NCBI GenBank assembly: GCA_029979265.1
Contig: JAPOHW010000018.1
Span: forward strand, 1-60,928
Reading direction: 5' to 3'
DNA: 60,928 nucleotides
Source: Actinomycetota bacterium
GTDB lineage: Bacteria > Actinomycetota > Acidimicrobiia > Acidimicrobiales > Aldehydirespiratoraceae
The position numbers and the translations under genes are program-made. Positions 20,201-29,019 of this stretch are shown in pieces; position 1 is the stretch's first letter, and each line of letters opens with the position of its first letter. The notes beneath the pieces are model-generated. The model searched no databases, had not been told where the DNA came from, and was given only the letters and a program-made list of their open reading frames with translations.

Positions 20201-20223
20201 GTCACCGACGTCGGATCGGTGAC
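20201..20223. terminator. Hairpin after GNAT gene
   Basis: GTCACCGA (20201-20208) pairs perfectly with TCGGTGAC (20216-20223) across a 7-nt loop, in the gap downstream of the minus-strand GNAT gene and upstream of the SDR. It has no T tract. It could be a weak terminator or an operator. Confidence 0.3.
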
Positions 20224-20255
20224 GGTCGGGCCAGCTGCCCGCAACGCGGTCGAGT

Positions 20256-20843
20256 TCAGTCGTCAGGTGGCCTGACGAGTTCCGTGATCACCTCGATCCC
20301 GATTTCACCGGGATTGTCGATCTCGACATCGCGGCGAGCGATCTCGACGAACCCAACCTTCTCCGCCACGCGGGCACTGGCGACATTGGCCGCATCGAAA
20401 CGAATCTCGGCCCGCCCCACATCGGGAAGCGTCCAGGCTGCGTCGACGCACGCACGAGCGACCTCGGTGGCGAACCCGCGCCCCGCCCGGTCGCTGCGGA
20501 TCCAATATCCGATCTCGATCGCACCCGGTCCAACCCGGCGCACCAGCGCACAGCCACCGACCAACGCACCCGTTTCACTCTCGATCACGTGAAATGCGTG
20601 GCTCTCGCCCGTCTCCCACTCCTGCACCGACCGCGCCACGAACTCGTGGAACTGTGCCGTGGTCGACGTCTCGGCGCGAGCCCAGTCGAGGAACTGCTCG
20701 AGTTCGGCGAGGCTGGCGGTCACCGCGGCGGTGAGGTCGGGAACGCGATCGAAGACGACCTTGACCACATGCAGCCGCTCGGTGACGAACTGCTCGGCCG
20801 GGCGATGAATGTCAGGCAGGGGCGACCTCGACGGGAATCCCAT
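20256..20843 (-). CDS. GNAT-family N-acetyltransferase (RimJ/RimL-like)
   Basis: The protein is about 195 residues and has the GNAT core: GALVGGCALVRRVG, EIGYWIRSDRAGRGFATEVARA (the acetyl-CoA pyrophosphate loop R-x-G-R-G-F/A) and NVASARVAEKVGFVEIAR. It would acetylate an amine on a small molecule or protein N-terminus. The start is uncertain. ATG 20843 overlaps the molybdopterin gene by 32 nt; otherwise a GTG near 20763 or a rare ATT just after the upstream stop would be needed. It is translationally linked to the molybdopterin oxidoreductase gene. Substrate unknown. Confidence 0.8.
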   Translation of the reverse strand: MGFPSRSPLPDIHRPAEQFVTERLHVVKVVFDRVPDLTAAVTASLAELEQFLDWARAETSTTAQFHEFVARSVQEWETGESHAFHVIESETGALVGGCALVRRVGPGAIEIGYWIRSDRAGRGFATEVARACVDAAWTLPDVGRAEIRFDAANVASARVAEKVGFVEIARRDVEIDNPGEIGIEVITELVRPPDD

Positions 20844-23055
20844 TGAGCACACTCGTCCCCGAGACCGGGTCGAGGGCGGTCGGATCGGTGAGCACATTCG
20901 AGTTCACACCGGCGTTGGCAGCCGCGACCGTCATCCGAGCGCCGGCGCGGTCATGTCCCCAGCCGTGGGGCAACGACACAACCCCCGGCATCACAACATC
21001 GGTGACCTCGACATCGACCGTGAGCTCACCGACCCGGCTCCTGATCGCCGCTCGGCCACCGTCGACCAGTCCGAGACCGGTTGCATCAGCAGGGTTGACC
21101 TGCAGCGTGCAGCGCGGCTGCCCCTTCACGAGCACGTCGAGGTTGTGCATCCACGAGTTGTTCGACCGAAGGTGGCGTCGCCCGATCAGCCGAAGCCGGT
21201 CGTCGGCTCCCCATTCGGTGGCGCGTGCCTCGAGTCGAGCGAGTTCGTCGAGGAACGGGCCGGCCCACAGGTCGATCCGAGCGGTTTCGGTGTCGAGCGC
21301 AGCTGGCAGCCGAGATGCAAGCGGCCCGAGATCGATGCCATGAGGATGGTCGCGGAGCTTTTCGACCGACAGGCCGTCGGGGTTGGCGCCGAAGGCATCG
21401 CCGTACGGTCCGGTGCGCAGCAGCGCGTCGAGTACTCGTTCGGCTCCACGTTCGCCGGTGACCATGGCCGCCAGTCGGTCGGCATCGCATCCTTCGATCG
21501 GGCTGCCCTCGGTGCGCACCTCGTTGGCGAGAATCTGGCTGACGAGTTGGTCGTGCACGAGGTCGGGATCACCGTCGCCCATGCCCGTCACGATCATGGA
21601 GAGACGGGCGATGATGTCGTCCTCTGCGGGTTGATCGGTTTCGAACACCACCGGTGAGAAGTTCGCAACATTGCGGATCGACAGGTTGGAGAAGGCAATG
21701 TCGAAGTGGTCCTTTTCCAGTGGCGAACCCGGGGGCAGGATCACATCGGCATGGCGCGTCGTCTCGTTCAGGTAGATGTCGACGCTGATCATCGCCTCCA
21801 GCGACGCAAACGCTTCGTCCATGCGGTGGCTGTCCGGACACGACAAGACCGGGTTACCGGCAACGGTGAACATCATCTTGAGCTGCCCATCGCCCGGTTC
21901 GAGAATCTCGTCGGGTAGGTCGCCGACCGGGAGTTCGCCCTGAACCTCCGGGTTGCCGTTGACCCGACTGTGCCAGCGGCCCACACGATACGGGCGACCC
22001 GTGCGGTTGGGCCGAACCCGTTCCACGGCCGAGCAGGGGAACATCGCTCCCCCGGGTTCGTCGAGGTTGCCGGTCACGATCGCGATCACGTCGATCAACC
22101 AGGTGGTGAGGGTGCCGAACTCCACGGTGGTGGTGCCGATACGCCCGTGCACGGCTGCGGTCGGCGCCGCCGCAATCTCGTCGGCCAGCACTCGGATCGT
22201 CTCGGCGTCGATACCGGTGACCGATGCCGCCGCATCGGGCGTGAACGGTTTCACCGCCGCACCGAGTTGGTCGACGCCGTCGACGATGGTGCCGATCCGA
22301 CCCAGCGAGATCTGGTCGGTGGCGATCAGGTGATGGACGATCGCAGCGAGCAGCACTGCGTCGGTCCCGGGACGGATACGGAGGTGCTGATCGGCTGCCT
22401 CGGCGGTTCGGGTGCGCATCGGGTCGATCACGACGACACGCCCCCCGCGGGCGCGCACCGCCTCGATGCGATCGGGATACCCCGGCGCAGTGCAGATGCT
22501 GCCGTTCGACACGTACGGGTTGGTACCGATCAGAACCAAGAGGTCGCTGCGATCCATGTCGGGTACCGGCATACGAAGACCGTTGCCGTACAGATACCCC
22601 GATGCAACGTGCCGGGGCATCTGATCGACGGTGCTGGCCGAGAAGACCGAACGGGCACCGATCGCCTTCAGGAACGCCCGAGCGTGGGTGTTCCATCCGA
22701 GATTGTGGGCGTTGGGATTGCCGAGGTAGATACCGACGGCATCGTTGCCGTACGCCTGGCGGACGGCGGTGAGCTTGTCGGCAACGACCGCAAACGCCTC
22801 GTCCCACTCGACCTCGACAAAGACCGGCGCCCCGTCGACATCGAATCCTTGCCGCACGACCGGTTTGCGGAGACGGTCCGGGTCTTCGTACAGCTGCTTG
22901 AGGGTCGATCCTTTCGGGCAGATGAAACCCGTCGAAAAGACGTCGTCCTGATCGCCGCGGATGCGCTTCACCGCGCCGTCCTCGATCTCGATCTGCAGGC
23001 CACAGGTGGCTTCGCAGAGCGGACAGGTTCGAAACACCGTTCGGTCGTCGCTCAT
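20812..23055 (-). CDS. Molybdopterin-dependent oxidoreductase (DMSO reductase family)
   Basis: The 747-residue protein begins with a [4Fe-4S] cluster motif, CPLCEATCGLQIE, with the fourth Cys in FICPKG. Molybdopterin-binding regions follow: YLGNPNAHNLGWN, LIGTNPYVSNGS, VVIDPMRTRTAEAAD, FTVAGNPVLSCPDSHRM and the C-terminal dinucleotide-binding beta-barrel VSLPHGWGHDR. No Tat signal is seen, so it is probably cytoplasmic. It resembles formate dehydrogenase-like or other small-substrate oxidoreductases. ATG 23055 gives MSDDRTVFRTCPLC; 23064 is an alternative. No electron-transfer partner is adjacent, so the redox partner and substrate are unknown. It overlaps the GNAT gene downstream and is divergent from DUF3237. 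Confidence 0.9.
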   Translation of the reverse strand: MSDDRTVFRTCPLCEATCGLQIEIEDGAVKRIRGDQDDVFSTGFICPKGSTLKQLYEDPDRLRKPVVRQGFDVDGAPVFVEVEWDEAFAVVADKLTAVRQAYGNDAVGIYLGNPNAHNLGWNTHARAFLKAIGARSVFSASTVDQMPRHVASGYLYGNGLRMPVPDMDRSDLLVLIGTNPYVSNGSICTAPGYPDRIEAVRARGGRVVVIDPMRTRTAEAADQHLRIRPGTDAVLLAAIVHHLIATDQISLGRIGTIVDGVDQLGAAVKPFTPDAAASVTGIDAETIRVLADEIAAAPTAAVHGRIGTTTVEFGTLTTWLIDVIAIVTGNLDEPGGAMFPCSAVERVRPNRTGRPYRVGRWHSRVNGNPEVQGELPVGDLPDEILEPGDGQLKMMFTVAGNPVLSCPDSHRMDEAFASLEAMISVDIYLNETTRHADVILPPGSPLEKDHFDIAFSNLSIRNVANFSPVVFETDQPAEDDIIARLSMIVTGMGDGDPDLVHDQLVSQILANEVRTEGSPIEGCDADRLAAMVTGERGAERVLDALLRTGPYGDAFGANPDGLSVEKLRDHPHGIDLGPLASRLPAALDTETARIDLWAGPFLDELARLEARATEWGADDRLRLIGRRHLRSNNSWMHNLDVLVKGQPRCTLQVNPADATGLGLVDGGRAAIRSRVGELTVDVEVTDVVMPGVVSLPHGWGHDRAGARMTVAAANAGVNSNVLTDPTALDPVSGTSVLNGIPVEVAPA

Positions 23056-23092
23056 GGGACCCATCGTTGCAGGTGGAGTACGGTCTCGTCGC
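23056..23092. promoter_or_regulatory. Divergent promoter region (molybdopterin gene / DUF3237)
   Basis: TACGGT (23079-23084) ends 8 nt before ATG 23093 on the plus strand. On the minus strand AACGAT ends 7 nt before ATG 23055; it lacks the first T and is a weaker -10 candidate. Confidence 0.45.
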
Positions 23093-23509
23093 ATGGAACT
23101 GATCCCTCTTTGCACGCTCGAGGCCTCGCTCGCCGACGTCCACGTCATCGGCTCCGGACCGGCAGGCATGCGCACTGTCGCCGATGTCTCGGGGGGCACC
23201 GTGTCCGGTGAACGTCTGAACGGTTCGGTGAAGGGAACCAACGCGGCCGACTGGATGTTGACCGACGCCAGTGGTGTTGCCACGCTCGACGTTCGAGTCG
23301 TGATCGAAACCGACGACGGTGCCCTCATCTACGTGACCTACGGCGGTCGCGCCGAGTGGTCGGCCGGACCCGGTTCGAACCCGATCTACATTGCACCCCG
23401 GTTCGAAACCAGCGACGAGCGTTACACCTGGCTCAACGCCGTCCAGGCTGTCGGCAAAGGCCAACTCGGACGCGGCACGGTCACCTATGAGATCGCCGAG
23501 GTGCGCTGA
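23093..23509 (+). CDS. DUF3237-family small beta-barrel protein
   Basis: The 138-residue protein matches what I know of DUF3237: LIPLCTLEASL at the N-terminus, GGTVSGERLNGSVKGTNAADWM, VIETDDGALIYVTYGG and APRFETSDERYTWLNAVQAVG. Family members are found beside aromatic or terpenoid degradation genes and have no settled biochemical role. The start at 23093 is fixed by a TACGGT box 8 nt upstream. It precedes the thiolase by 20 bp, but the thiolase has its own -10 box inside that gap. Confidence 0.8.
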   Translation: MELIPLCTLEASLADVHVIGSGPAGMRTVADVSGGTVSGERLNGSVKGTNAADWMLTDASGVATLDVRVVIETDDGALIYVTYGGRAEWSAGPGSNPIYIAPRFETSDERYTWLNAVQAVGKGQLGRGTVTYEIAEVR

Positions 23510-23529
23510 CCTCCCCTACGCTCCCACTC

Positions 23530-24711
23530 ATGCGTGAACGTGACGTTGTGATCGTCGATGCCGTGCGCAGCCCGGTCGGGCGACGCAACGGTGAGCTGTC
23601 GACCGGCCATGCCATCAATGTGCTCGGCGACGTCCAAAAAGCCCTCTTCGAGCGCACCGGTATGGACCCGGCCCATGTTGGACAGGTCGTGGGCGGCTGT
23701 GTCGACCAGGTCGGCATGCAGACCATGAACGTTGCCCGCAACGCATGGCTGGCCGCAGGGCTGCCTCTCGAGGTGGCCGCCACCACCGTCGATGCCCAGT
23801 GCGGATCGTCGCAGCAAGCGACCAATCTGGCGTTCTCGCTCGTGAAGTCGGGCGTCATCGACGCCGCCGTTGCGTGCGGGGTCGAACTGATGAGCCGCGT
23901 GCCGATGTTCGCCACGACCGCCAACAAGGAGTTCGGTCGGCCGGTCAACAAGCGCTACTGGGAGCACTACGAGTTCACGACCCAGTTCGAGGGCGCCGAG
24001 CGCATCGCCGAGCAGTGGGGAATCTCCCGCCACGACGCCGACGTCTACGGCGCTCGGAGCCAGCAACTCGCAGCGCAAGCCTGGGACGAGGATGCGTTCG
24101 GCACCCAGATCGTTCCCATCACCGTGCCCGTGCTCGACGATGACGGCAAGGAGACCGGCGACACGATCACCGTCACTCGCGACGGCGGCCTTCGAGAGAC
24201 CACGGTCGACGGCCTCGCCACCCTCACACCGGTCGCTCGCGAGGATGGTATCCACACAGCCGGCACGTCGAGCCAGATGTCCGACGGCGCCGGCGCTGTG
24301 CTGATGATGACTGCCGAGCGGGCCGACGAGCTCGGTCTTACCCCGCTGGCAACAATCGTCGACGTCTGCTTGGTAGGTACCGATCCGGTCCTCATGCTCA
24401 CGGGCCCGATCGACGCCACCAGGAAGCTCCTCGCCGACAACGATCTCAGCATCGACGACATCGACGTCTTCGAGATCAACGAGGCGTTCGCCTCGGTGGT
24501 ACTCGCCTGGGAACGAGAACTGGGCGCCGAGCGGGCGAAGGTCAACCCGAACGGTGGCGCCATCGCCCTCGGCCACCCACTCGGTGGTACCGGTGCCATC
24601 CTCACCACCAAGGCGGTGCACGAACTGCAGCGCAGCGGCGGCGAATACGCCATCGTGTCGATGTGCTGCGGTGGCGGGCTGGGAACCGGAACCCTGCTCC
24701 AGCGGGTCTGA
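23530..24711 (+). CDS. Acetyl-CoA acetyltransferase / 3-ketoacyl-CoA thiolase
   Basis: This 393-residue thiolase has the complete catalytic set: nucleophilic Cys in DAQCGSSQQAT (about residue 92), NEAFAS, the His in GGAIALGHPLGGTGA, and the second Cys in SMCCGGGLGTG. It cleaves 3-ketoacyl-CoA to a shortened acyl-CoA and acetyl-CoA, or works in reverse. The overall sequence recalls the FadA6-like branch associated with steroid ring or side-chain breakdown, which is a weak inference. TACGCT ends 7 nt before ATG 23530, indicating a leaderless mRNA even though a gene lies 20 bp upstream. Confidence 0.95.
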   Translation: MRERDVVIVDAVRSPVGRRNGELSTGHAINVLGDVQKALFERTGMDPAHVGQVVGGCVDQVGMQTMNVARNAWLAAGLPLEVAATTVDAQCGSSQQATNLAFSLVKSGVIDAAVACGVELMSRVPMFATTANKEFGRPVNKRYWEHYEFTTQFEGAERIAEQWGISRHDADVYGARSQQLAAQAWDEDAFGTQIVPITVPVLDDDGKETGDTITVTRDGGLRETTVDGLATLTPVAREDGIHTAGTSSQMSDGAGAVLMMTAERADELGLTPLATIVDVCLVGTDPVLMLTGPIDATRKLLADNDLSIDDIDVFEINEAFASVVLAWERELGAERAKVNPNGGAIALGHPLGGTGAILTTKAVHELQRSGGEYAIVSMCCGGGLGTGTLLQRV

Positions 24712-24732
24712 GCGACCCGGTCGGGGTTGCTC
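24710..24732. terminator. Bidirectional hairpin between convergent genes
   Basis: GAGCGACCC (24710-24718) pairs with GGGTTGCTC (24724-24732) with one G-U pair and a 5-nt loop. It fills the 23-bp gap between the thiolase and the convergent DUF3048 gene. There is no T tract. Confidence 0.5.
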
Positions 24733-24734
24733 GA

Positions 24735-25994
24735 TCAGCCGAAGCTGGTGACGCCGGCCGGCGCGAGCTCGACCCAGGTCTGCCCCGGTGTGAGCGGCAC
24801 CGGAATGCCGTCGGCGGTCGTCCAGGTCGGCACCGACGCCAGCGACGGCTTGGTCCACGTCACCTCGATGACCTGACCATCGGGGAACACCCAGCCCCGC
24901 CCCGAGCCGATGAACTGCTGTTCGCCCACACTGCTGCCGGCCGTGTCGATCAAGCCGGTGCTGATCGAGCCCACCTCGGCCACCACGACGTTCACTGGAC
25001 GCACCTCTAGGTCGTCGGCGTCGACGTGAGGAATGCCGTTCTGCACCCGCCGGTACACCCGCAGTGATTCGTCCCAGAAGTACTCGACGGTCGCCGCGGC
25101 ATAGTCGATGCGGAGCTCCCCCGCCGCCCGCGCGCTCGGAGGGTGTGCGGTGGTTTCGGTGCGGTACTCGAACTGCACCGGCGGTACCCCACCCTCACCA
25201 ATTGCCTCAGCGATCGCCCACAGCTCGGACGGGTCGGTCATCAGGTCGTAGCTGGCCGGGCGATCGGGGTGACGGCGATACTCGTCACGCGTGGCGGCGC
25301 CGAGGTCGACCATCAGGTACGGACGAATGAGCCGACCAGCGATGGCGTTGGCTCCCGACCAGACGAAGATCGGGTTGTTGTAGTGGCGAAAGATGGCGAT
25401 GTCGGTCGTGCGACCTGAGCGCACGGGGCCGATCTCTGCCGGTGTGCGCGAATGGAACACCGCCACGAGCCGAGTCGAGCCACCTTCGATCTGGGTGACG
25501 TAGACCACATCGGCCTGGGTCAGGGCTGCTTGGGGGCGTCCCTTGTCGGTGTTGTCGATCTTCGCGACGATCGCCGGGCGCCCCCCGATCGACGGATCGC
25601 TTACCGGCAAACCGGTGAGCGGGGCGATGCCCGGCGCAACATCAGCAGGAGGCAGCGCAGCCGCCTGCACGATGTTGCGCTGCGGGTCGAGTTGCCCGAG
25701 GAGGCCTCGATAGGCGGGTTCGCCTTCGATGATCGTGACCGCGCCGATGGAGGCCACCGGGTCGACGTCGAGGATCGGTGCCGGACCCCGAGAGGTCGGT
25801 GGCGCAAGGGGGACCTCGGTGGTGGTCGTGGCACCACCATCGCTGTCGCCAGCAGCCTCCGCCGTGGTCCGGTCATCGGCGTCGGACGTCGAGATGGTGT
25901 CGCCGGAGGAGTCGTCGGCGGCTTCGTCTCCTCCGCCACATGACACCGCAAGCAGGGAGAACACGATGAAGAGCGTGAGCAGCGGGCGGCGCAT
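24735..25994 (-). CDS. DUF3048-domain lipoprotein (YerB-like)
   Basis: The 419-residue exported lipoprotein starts at ATG 25994, with TAGTCT ending 8 nt upstream. It has a short hydrophobic signal and lipobox LLAVSC, followed by an acidic and Thr-rich linker (about residues 21-65). The DUF3048 N-terminal domain contains IAPLTGLPVSD, RPAIVAKIDNTDKGRPQ, ADVVYVTQIEGGSTRL and PVRSGRTTDI; the C-terminal domain ends with GQTWVELAP. The family is anchored to the outer face of the membrane in Gram-positive bacteria and its role is unsettled. It is tail-to-tail with the thiolase. Confidence 0.88.
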   Translation of the reverse strand: MRRPLLTLFIVFSLLAVSCGGGDEAADDSSGDTISTSDADDRTTAEAAGDSDGGATTTTEVPLAPPTSRGPAPILDVDPVASIGAVTIIEGEPAYRGLLGQLDPQRNIVQAAALPPADVAPGIAPLTGLPVSDPSIGGRPAIVAKIDNTDKGRPQAALTQADVVYVTQIEGGSTRLVAVFHSRTPAEIGPVRSGRTTDIAIFRHYNNPIFVWSGANAIAGRLIRPYLMVDLGAATRDEYRRHPDRPASYDLMTDPSELWAIAEAIGEGGVPPVQFEYRTETTAHPPSARAAGELRIDYAAATVEYFWDESLRVYRRVQNGIPHVDADDLEVRPVNVVVAEVGSISTGLIDTAGSSVGEQQFIGSGRGWVFPDGQVIEVTWTKPSLASVPTWTTADGIPVPLTPGQTWVELAPAGVTSFG

Positions 25995-26031
25995 GGCGCG
26001 CCAGACTACGGCGTCATGACGACTGCGGGAC

Positions 26032-26370
26032 TCAGCCACCTGGCAGCTCGCACAGTTTGGCGGACACACCGGCGAGGAAGTCTTCGACCTCGGCCAGCCC
26101 TGCGTCGGACGGCAGCGGATCGAAGACCAGACCGAAGGCGACGTGACATTCGGCATCATCGTCACGGATCAGGAACGTCCCCTGGCAGAACTCGAGTTCG
26201 GACGCTCCCGTGTCCATCTCGAACGCCAGCCGCCATGGTGGCTCGACCGACAGCCGCATTTGCGGCGACAGATCATCGACCAGCGAGACAATGGCGGGCC
26301 ACACCTCGGTGCGAGGAGCGCAGCAATGGTGCTCGACCGAGCGGGACTGGTGCTTCACCTTCGCCGGCAT
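26032..26370 (-). CDS. Small protein, possibly SRPBCC-like
   Basis: The 112-residue protein is read from ATG 26370. A TATGCT box ends 7 nt upstream of it and overlaps the alternative ATG at 26382. The pattern EHHCCAPRTEVWPAIVSLVDDL, then PPWRLAFEM, vaguely resembles the first half of START/SRPBCC ligand-binding proteins, but there is no decisive motif. It contains a CC pair and two other cysteines. It lies between the CysQ-like and DUF3048 genes on the same strand with gaps of 17 and 37 bp. Function unknown. Confidence 0.5.
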   Translation of the reverse strand: MPAKVKHQSRSVEHHCCAPRTEVWPAIVSLVDDLSPQMRLSVEPPWRLAFEMDTGASELEFCQGTFLIRDDDAECHVAFGLVFDPLPSDAGLAEVEDFLAGVSAKLCELPGG

Positions 26371-26387
26371 CGGGGCGAGCATAGAGG

Positions 26388-27161
26388 TCAGTGGCGGTGA
26401 TCGAACATCACCGAAACGATGTCATCGACAAGTCCCGGCCGGGCGATGACCAGCCCCGGCGACCAAGGATCAGCCTTGTTGAACTCAAGAGCCGAGCCGT
26501 CGAGGTGGCAGCACACAAGACCGGCGGCCCGGGCGACCGCCACCGGTGCGCACGAGTCCCACTCGTACAGGCCACCGCCGTGGACGTATGCGTCCATCTC
26601 ACCACGCACCACCGACATCGCCTTCACCCCGGCGGACCCCACGGCGTAGACATCGGCACCGAGACCCTGGCTCAGTCGCATCCCGTCGTAGCGACTCCGA
26701 GACCGGGAGACGACGATGCGGGGCGCGGAGCCCGATGCGACATCGTGGGGTACTGGTTCGGGGGCCGGGTCGGTGGCCCAGGTGGTTCCCCACCCGGGGA
26801 CGGCGACCGCACCGGCGATCGGGTCACCATTGACGACGAGGGCGACGTGGACCGACCAGTTGGCCGAGTAGCCATAGTCCGACGAGCCGTCGAGCGGGTC
26901 GACGATCCAGACCCGCTCTGCGCTCCGCCGCCGGGGATCGTCGCGCCCTTCCTCGGAAAGCACGATGTCGTCGGGACGCTCAGCTGCGAGTGCCTCCACG
27001 ATCTGCAGATGCGCTCGCCGGTCACCCTCGTACTCGAGCCCTCCCCAGCGGCGATCCACGATCGACGAGCGGGTCAACTCGACCAGCATGTCGCCCGTCT
27101 CGGTTGCGAGCCGAGCCGCAAGGGCGTGGTCGTCGGCCGTGGCTGCGAAGGGATCGGTCAC
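26388..27161 (-). CDS. Inositol monophosphatase-family enzyme, CysQ-like 3'(2'),5'-bisphosphate nucleotidase
   Basis: The 257-residue Mg2+-dependent, Li+-sensitive-fold phosphatase has metal-binding motifs SEEGRDD, WIVDPLDGSSDYG and EWDSCAPVAVA. The motif spacing and the insertion VVSRSRSR resemble CysQ enzymes, which hydrolyse PAP to AMP during sulfate assimilation, but inositol or histidinol phosphates remain possible. The start is GTG 27161, overlapping the methyltransferase stop (GTGA), which indicates translational coupling. Confidence 0.87.
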   Translation of the reverse strand: MTDPFAATADDHALAARLATETGDMLVELTRSSIVDRRWGGLEYEGDRRAHLQIVEALAAERPDDIVLSEEGRDDPRRRSAERVWIVDPLDGSSDYGYSANWSVHVALVVNGDPIAGAVAVPGWGTTWATDPAPEPVPHDVASGSAPRIVVSRSRSRYDGMRLSQGLGADVYAVGSAGVKAMSVVRGEMDAYVHGGGLYEWDSCAPVAVARAAGLVCCHLDGSALEFNKADPWSPGLVIARPGLVDDIVSVMFDHRH

Positions 27162-27736
27162 GAGCGTTGGTGGACCGAGACGGCATAGTCGGCGTCCGTG
27201 GCGACAAAGGGCGCTCGGTCCCAGGTCGCCCAGCGATCGACGAGTGCAAAACCGGCCCGCTCAGCAAGGTGGTCGTAGTCGGCGAGCGTCAGTTTGTCGG
27301 GCCCCAACTGGAACCCGGCGACGAGCAGTCCACCCTCGCCGACGTGTCGGGCCAGATTGGCGAGCACGCCTTCCTCGGTTCCGGGGGCAACGAAGATCAT
27401 CACGTTGCCCGGCATCGCAACGAGGTCGAACGTCCGGCCGAGATCGACGTCGACCAGGTCGCCGAGCACCCACTGCACGACCGGTTCCTTTCGCTGCGCA
27501 GCGTCGAGCATGCCCGGATCGAGGTCGACCCCGACGACGTCGTAGCCGCGGCGATGGAGTTCGATCGCAACGCGTCCGGTGCCACAACCGGCGTCGAGGA
27601 TCGACCCTGACGAGAGGAGATGACAGAGCAGGTCGGCCTCGCCGTGGATCGACGCGCCACTCGCCTCGAGTGCGCGCCACCGGGCGTCGTAGTCGTCACC
27701 CCGCGGGACGTCATCGCGTTCGTTCCAACGGCTCAT
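27158..27736 (-). CDS. Class I SAM-dependent methyltransferase
   Basis: The 192-residue Rossmann methyltransferase has motif I ILDAGCGTGRVAIEL, the acidic motif VVGVDLDPGML and motif IV-like FDLVAMPGNVMIF. ATG 27736 (MSRWNERDDVP) is preferred over an upstream in-frame start because a separate small ORF ends 4 bp before it. The substrate cannot be assigned. It overlaps the CysQ-like gene downstream by 4 nt. Confidence 0.85.
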   Translation of the reverse strand: MSRWNERDDVPRGDDYDARWRALEASGASIHGEADLLCHLLSSGSILDAGCGTGRVAIELHRRGYDVVGVDLDPGMLDAAQRKEPVVQWVLGDLVDVDLGRTFDLVAMPGNVMIFVAPGTEEGVLANLARHVGEGGLLVAGFQLGPDKLTLADYDHLAERAGFALVDRWATWDRAPFVATDADYAVSVHQRS

Positions 27737-27740
27737 CGTC

Positions 27741-27893
27741 TCAGCTTCGCGTGCGGATTGGAGCAACGCAGTGGTCGCCACCGCAACCGGGGGGCTGGGT
27801 CCGCTCGACGGTGCGGTCTCCACCTCGATCGGGAACGAGCTCCATCGCCGACGCTTCGAGCGCCCACTCGAGCGGGATCGCTGCCGTGGACAT
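27741..27893 (-). CDS. 50-residue leaderless small ORF upstream of methyltransferase
   Basis: ATG 27893 is preceded by TACGGT (minus strand, 27901-27906) with a 7-nt spacer, the same geometry as at larger leaderless genes in this window. The 50-codon frame (MSTAAIPLEWALEASAMELV...) ends with a Cys/His-containing tail (PGCGGDHCVAPIRTRS), and its TGA lies 4 bp before the methyltransferase ATG. It could be a small protein or a translated leader that couples expression to the methyltransferase. No family is recognised. It is the only feature in the 220-bp gap 27741-27960. Confidence 0.5.
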   Translation of the reverse strand: MSTAAIPLEWALEASAMELVPDRGGDRTVERTQPPGCGGDHCVAPIRTRS

Positions 27894-27960
27894 CGTCGGC
27901 ACCGTAGCAGTGTCTGCCACGGTCACCTGCAGGGAACCAGCGCTGCTCGGGTGGATCGGG

Positions 27961-28968
27961 TCAGCCCTTGACCAGTTCGGCAATCAGCCGAAGCTCGTCG
28001 ACCGACCTGGGGGCAACGTTGATCATCGTGACCGCGCTCTCCTCCCAGGCCTGCAGGCGATCCTTGATGCGCTCGACCGAACCGACGATCGAGATCTCGT
28101 CGGCGAACTCGGTCGGGACCTCCATCACCGCCTCGTCTCGGCGCCCGTCCATGAAGAGCTCCTGGATCTTGTACGCCTGTTCCTCGAACCCCATCCTGGC
28201 CATCAGCTTGGTGTGGTAGTTCTGCCCCTTGGCACCCATGCCCCCGATGTAGAAGGCCAGCATTCCCTTCGTGGGCAGCAACGCCGCTTCCACGTCGTCA
28301 TGGATCTTGAACGTGACGTTCACGCCGATCCCGAATCCGAGCTTCCGGTCCTTGATCTGCTCGTGGTACACCTCCGGCCGCCACGGCGAGTAGTAGAGCG
28401 GCAGCCAGCCATCGGCGATCTCGGTGGTCTGGGCCACGTTCTTGGGCCCCTCGGCGCCGATCCAGATCGGGATCTGGCGCAGCGGGTGGGTCATGATCTT
28501 GAGTGGTTTGCCCAGTCCTTCGGCCCCCTCGCCGGTGTAGGGCAGCTGGTAGTGCTCCCCATGGAACTCGAGCGGCCCCTCACGCTCGAACGCTCGTCGA
28601 AGGATCTCGACATACTCGCGGGTGCGGGCCAGGGGCCGGCGGGACGGCATGCCATACCATCCCTCGACCACCTGCGGCCCCGACACGCCGAGACCGAGGA
28701 TCACCCGACCGTTGGAGATGTGGTCGAGCGTCACTGCGTGCATCGCCGTGGCCGCCGGGGTACGGGCACTCAGCTGCACCACACCCGTCCCGAGCTTGAT
28801 GTGCTCGGTGTGGGCGGCGGCCAGCACCAACGGCGAAAACGCATCAGAACCCCAGGATTCGGCCGTCCACACTGCGTCGTAGCCCAGTTGATCGGCCGCC
28901 TTGAACCAATCGACAAGGTCGGCGGGCATCGCCCGATTCCAGTAGCCCAGTGTGAGTCCGAGTTCCAT
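27961..28968 (-). CDS. LLM-class F420-dependent oxidoreductase
   Basis: The 335-residue luciferase-like TIM-barrel protein has the N-terminal LGLTLGYWN, the cofactor strand DAVWTAESWGSDAFSPL, IKLGTGVVQLSARTPAATAM and ILGLGVSGPQVVEGWYG, which match F420-dependent LLM enzymes of actinobacteria. It would transfer hydride to or from an unknown substrate. ATG 28968 is chosen because TACCGT ends 6 nt upstream. It is divergent from the SDR that starts the four-gene operon at 29020. Confidence 0.9.
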   Translation of the reverse strand: MELGLTLGYWNRAMPADLVDWFKAADQLGYDAVWTAESWGSDAFSPLVLAAAHTEHIKLGTGVVQLSARTPAATAMHAVTLDHISNGRVILGLGVSGPQVVEGWYGMPSRRPLARTREYVEILRRAFEREGPLEFHGEHYQLPYTGEGAEGLGKPLKIMTHPLRQIPIWIGAEGPKNVAQTTEIADGWLPLYYSPWRPEVYHEQIKDRKLGFGIGVNVTFKIHDDVEAALLPTKGMLAFYIGGMGAKGQNYHTKLMARMGFEEQAYKIQELFMDGRRDEAVMEVPTEFADEISIVGSVERIKDRLQAWEESAVTMINVAPRSVDELRLIAELVKG

Positions 28969-29019
28969 AGGGCGACGGTAGTGGGCACAGATCCACAACT
29001 CCGAATACCGTCAGCGGAC
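28969..29019. promoter_or_regulatory. Mirror-image TACCGT promoters (LLM / SDR operon)
   Basis: TACCGT on the minus strand (28975-28980) ends 6 nt before the LLM ATG. TACCGT on the plus strand (29006-29011) ends 8 nt before the SDR ATG. The two identical -10 boxes face outwards from a 25-bp core, so the -35 regions must interleave. Confidence 0.6.

Noticed and set aside
26965..29019. Long N-terminal extension of the SDR frame on the plus strand
   Set aside because: It overlaps the methyltransferase and LLM genes on the other strand, and the SDR start at 29020 has a TACCGT promoter.
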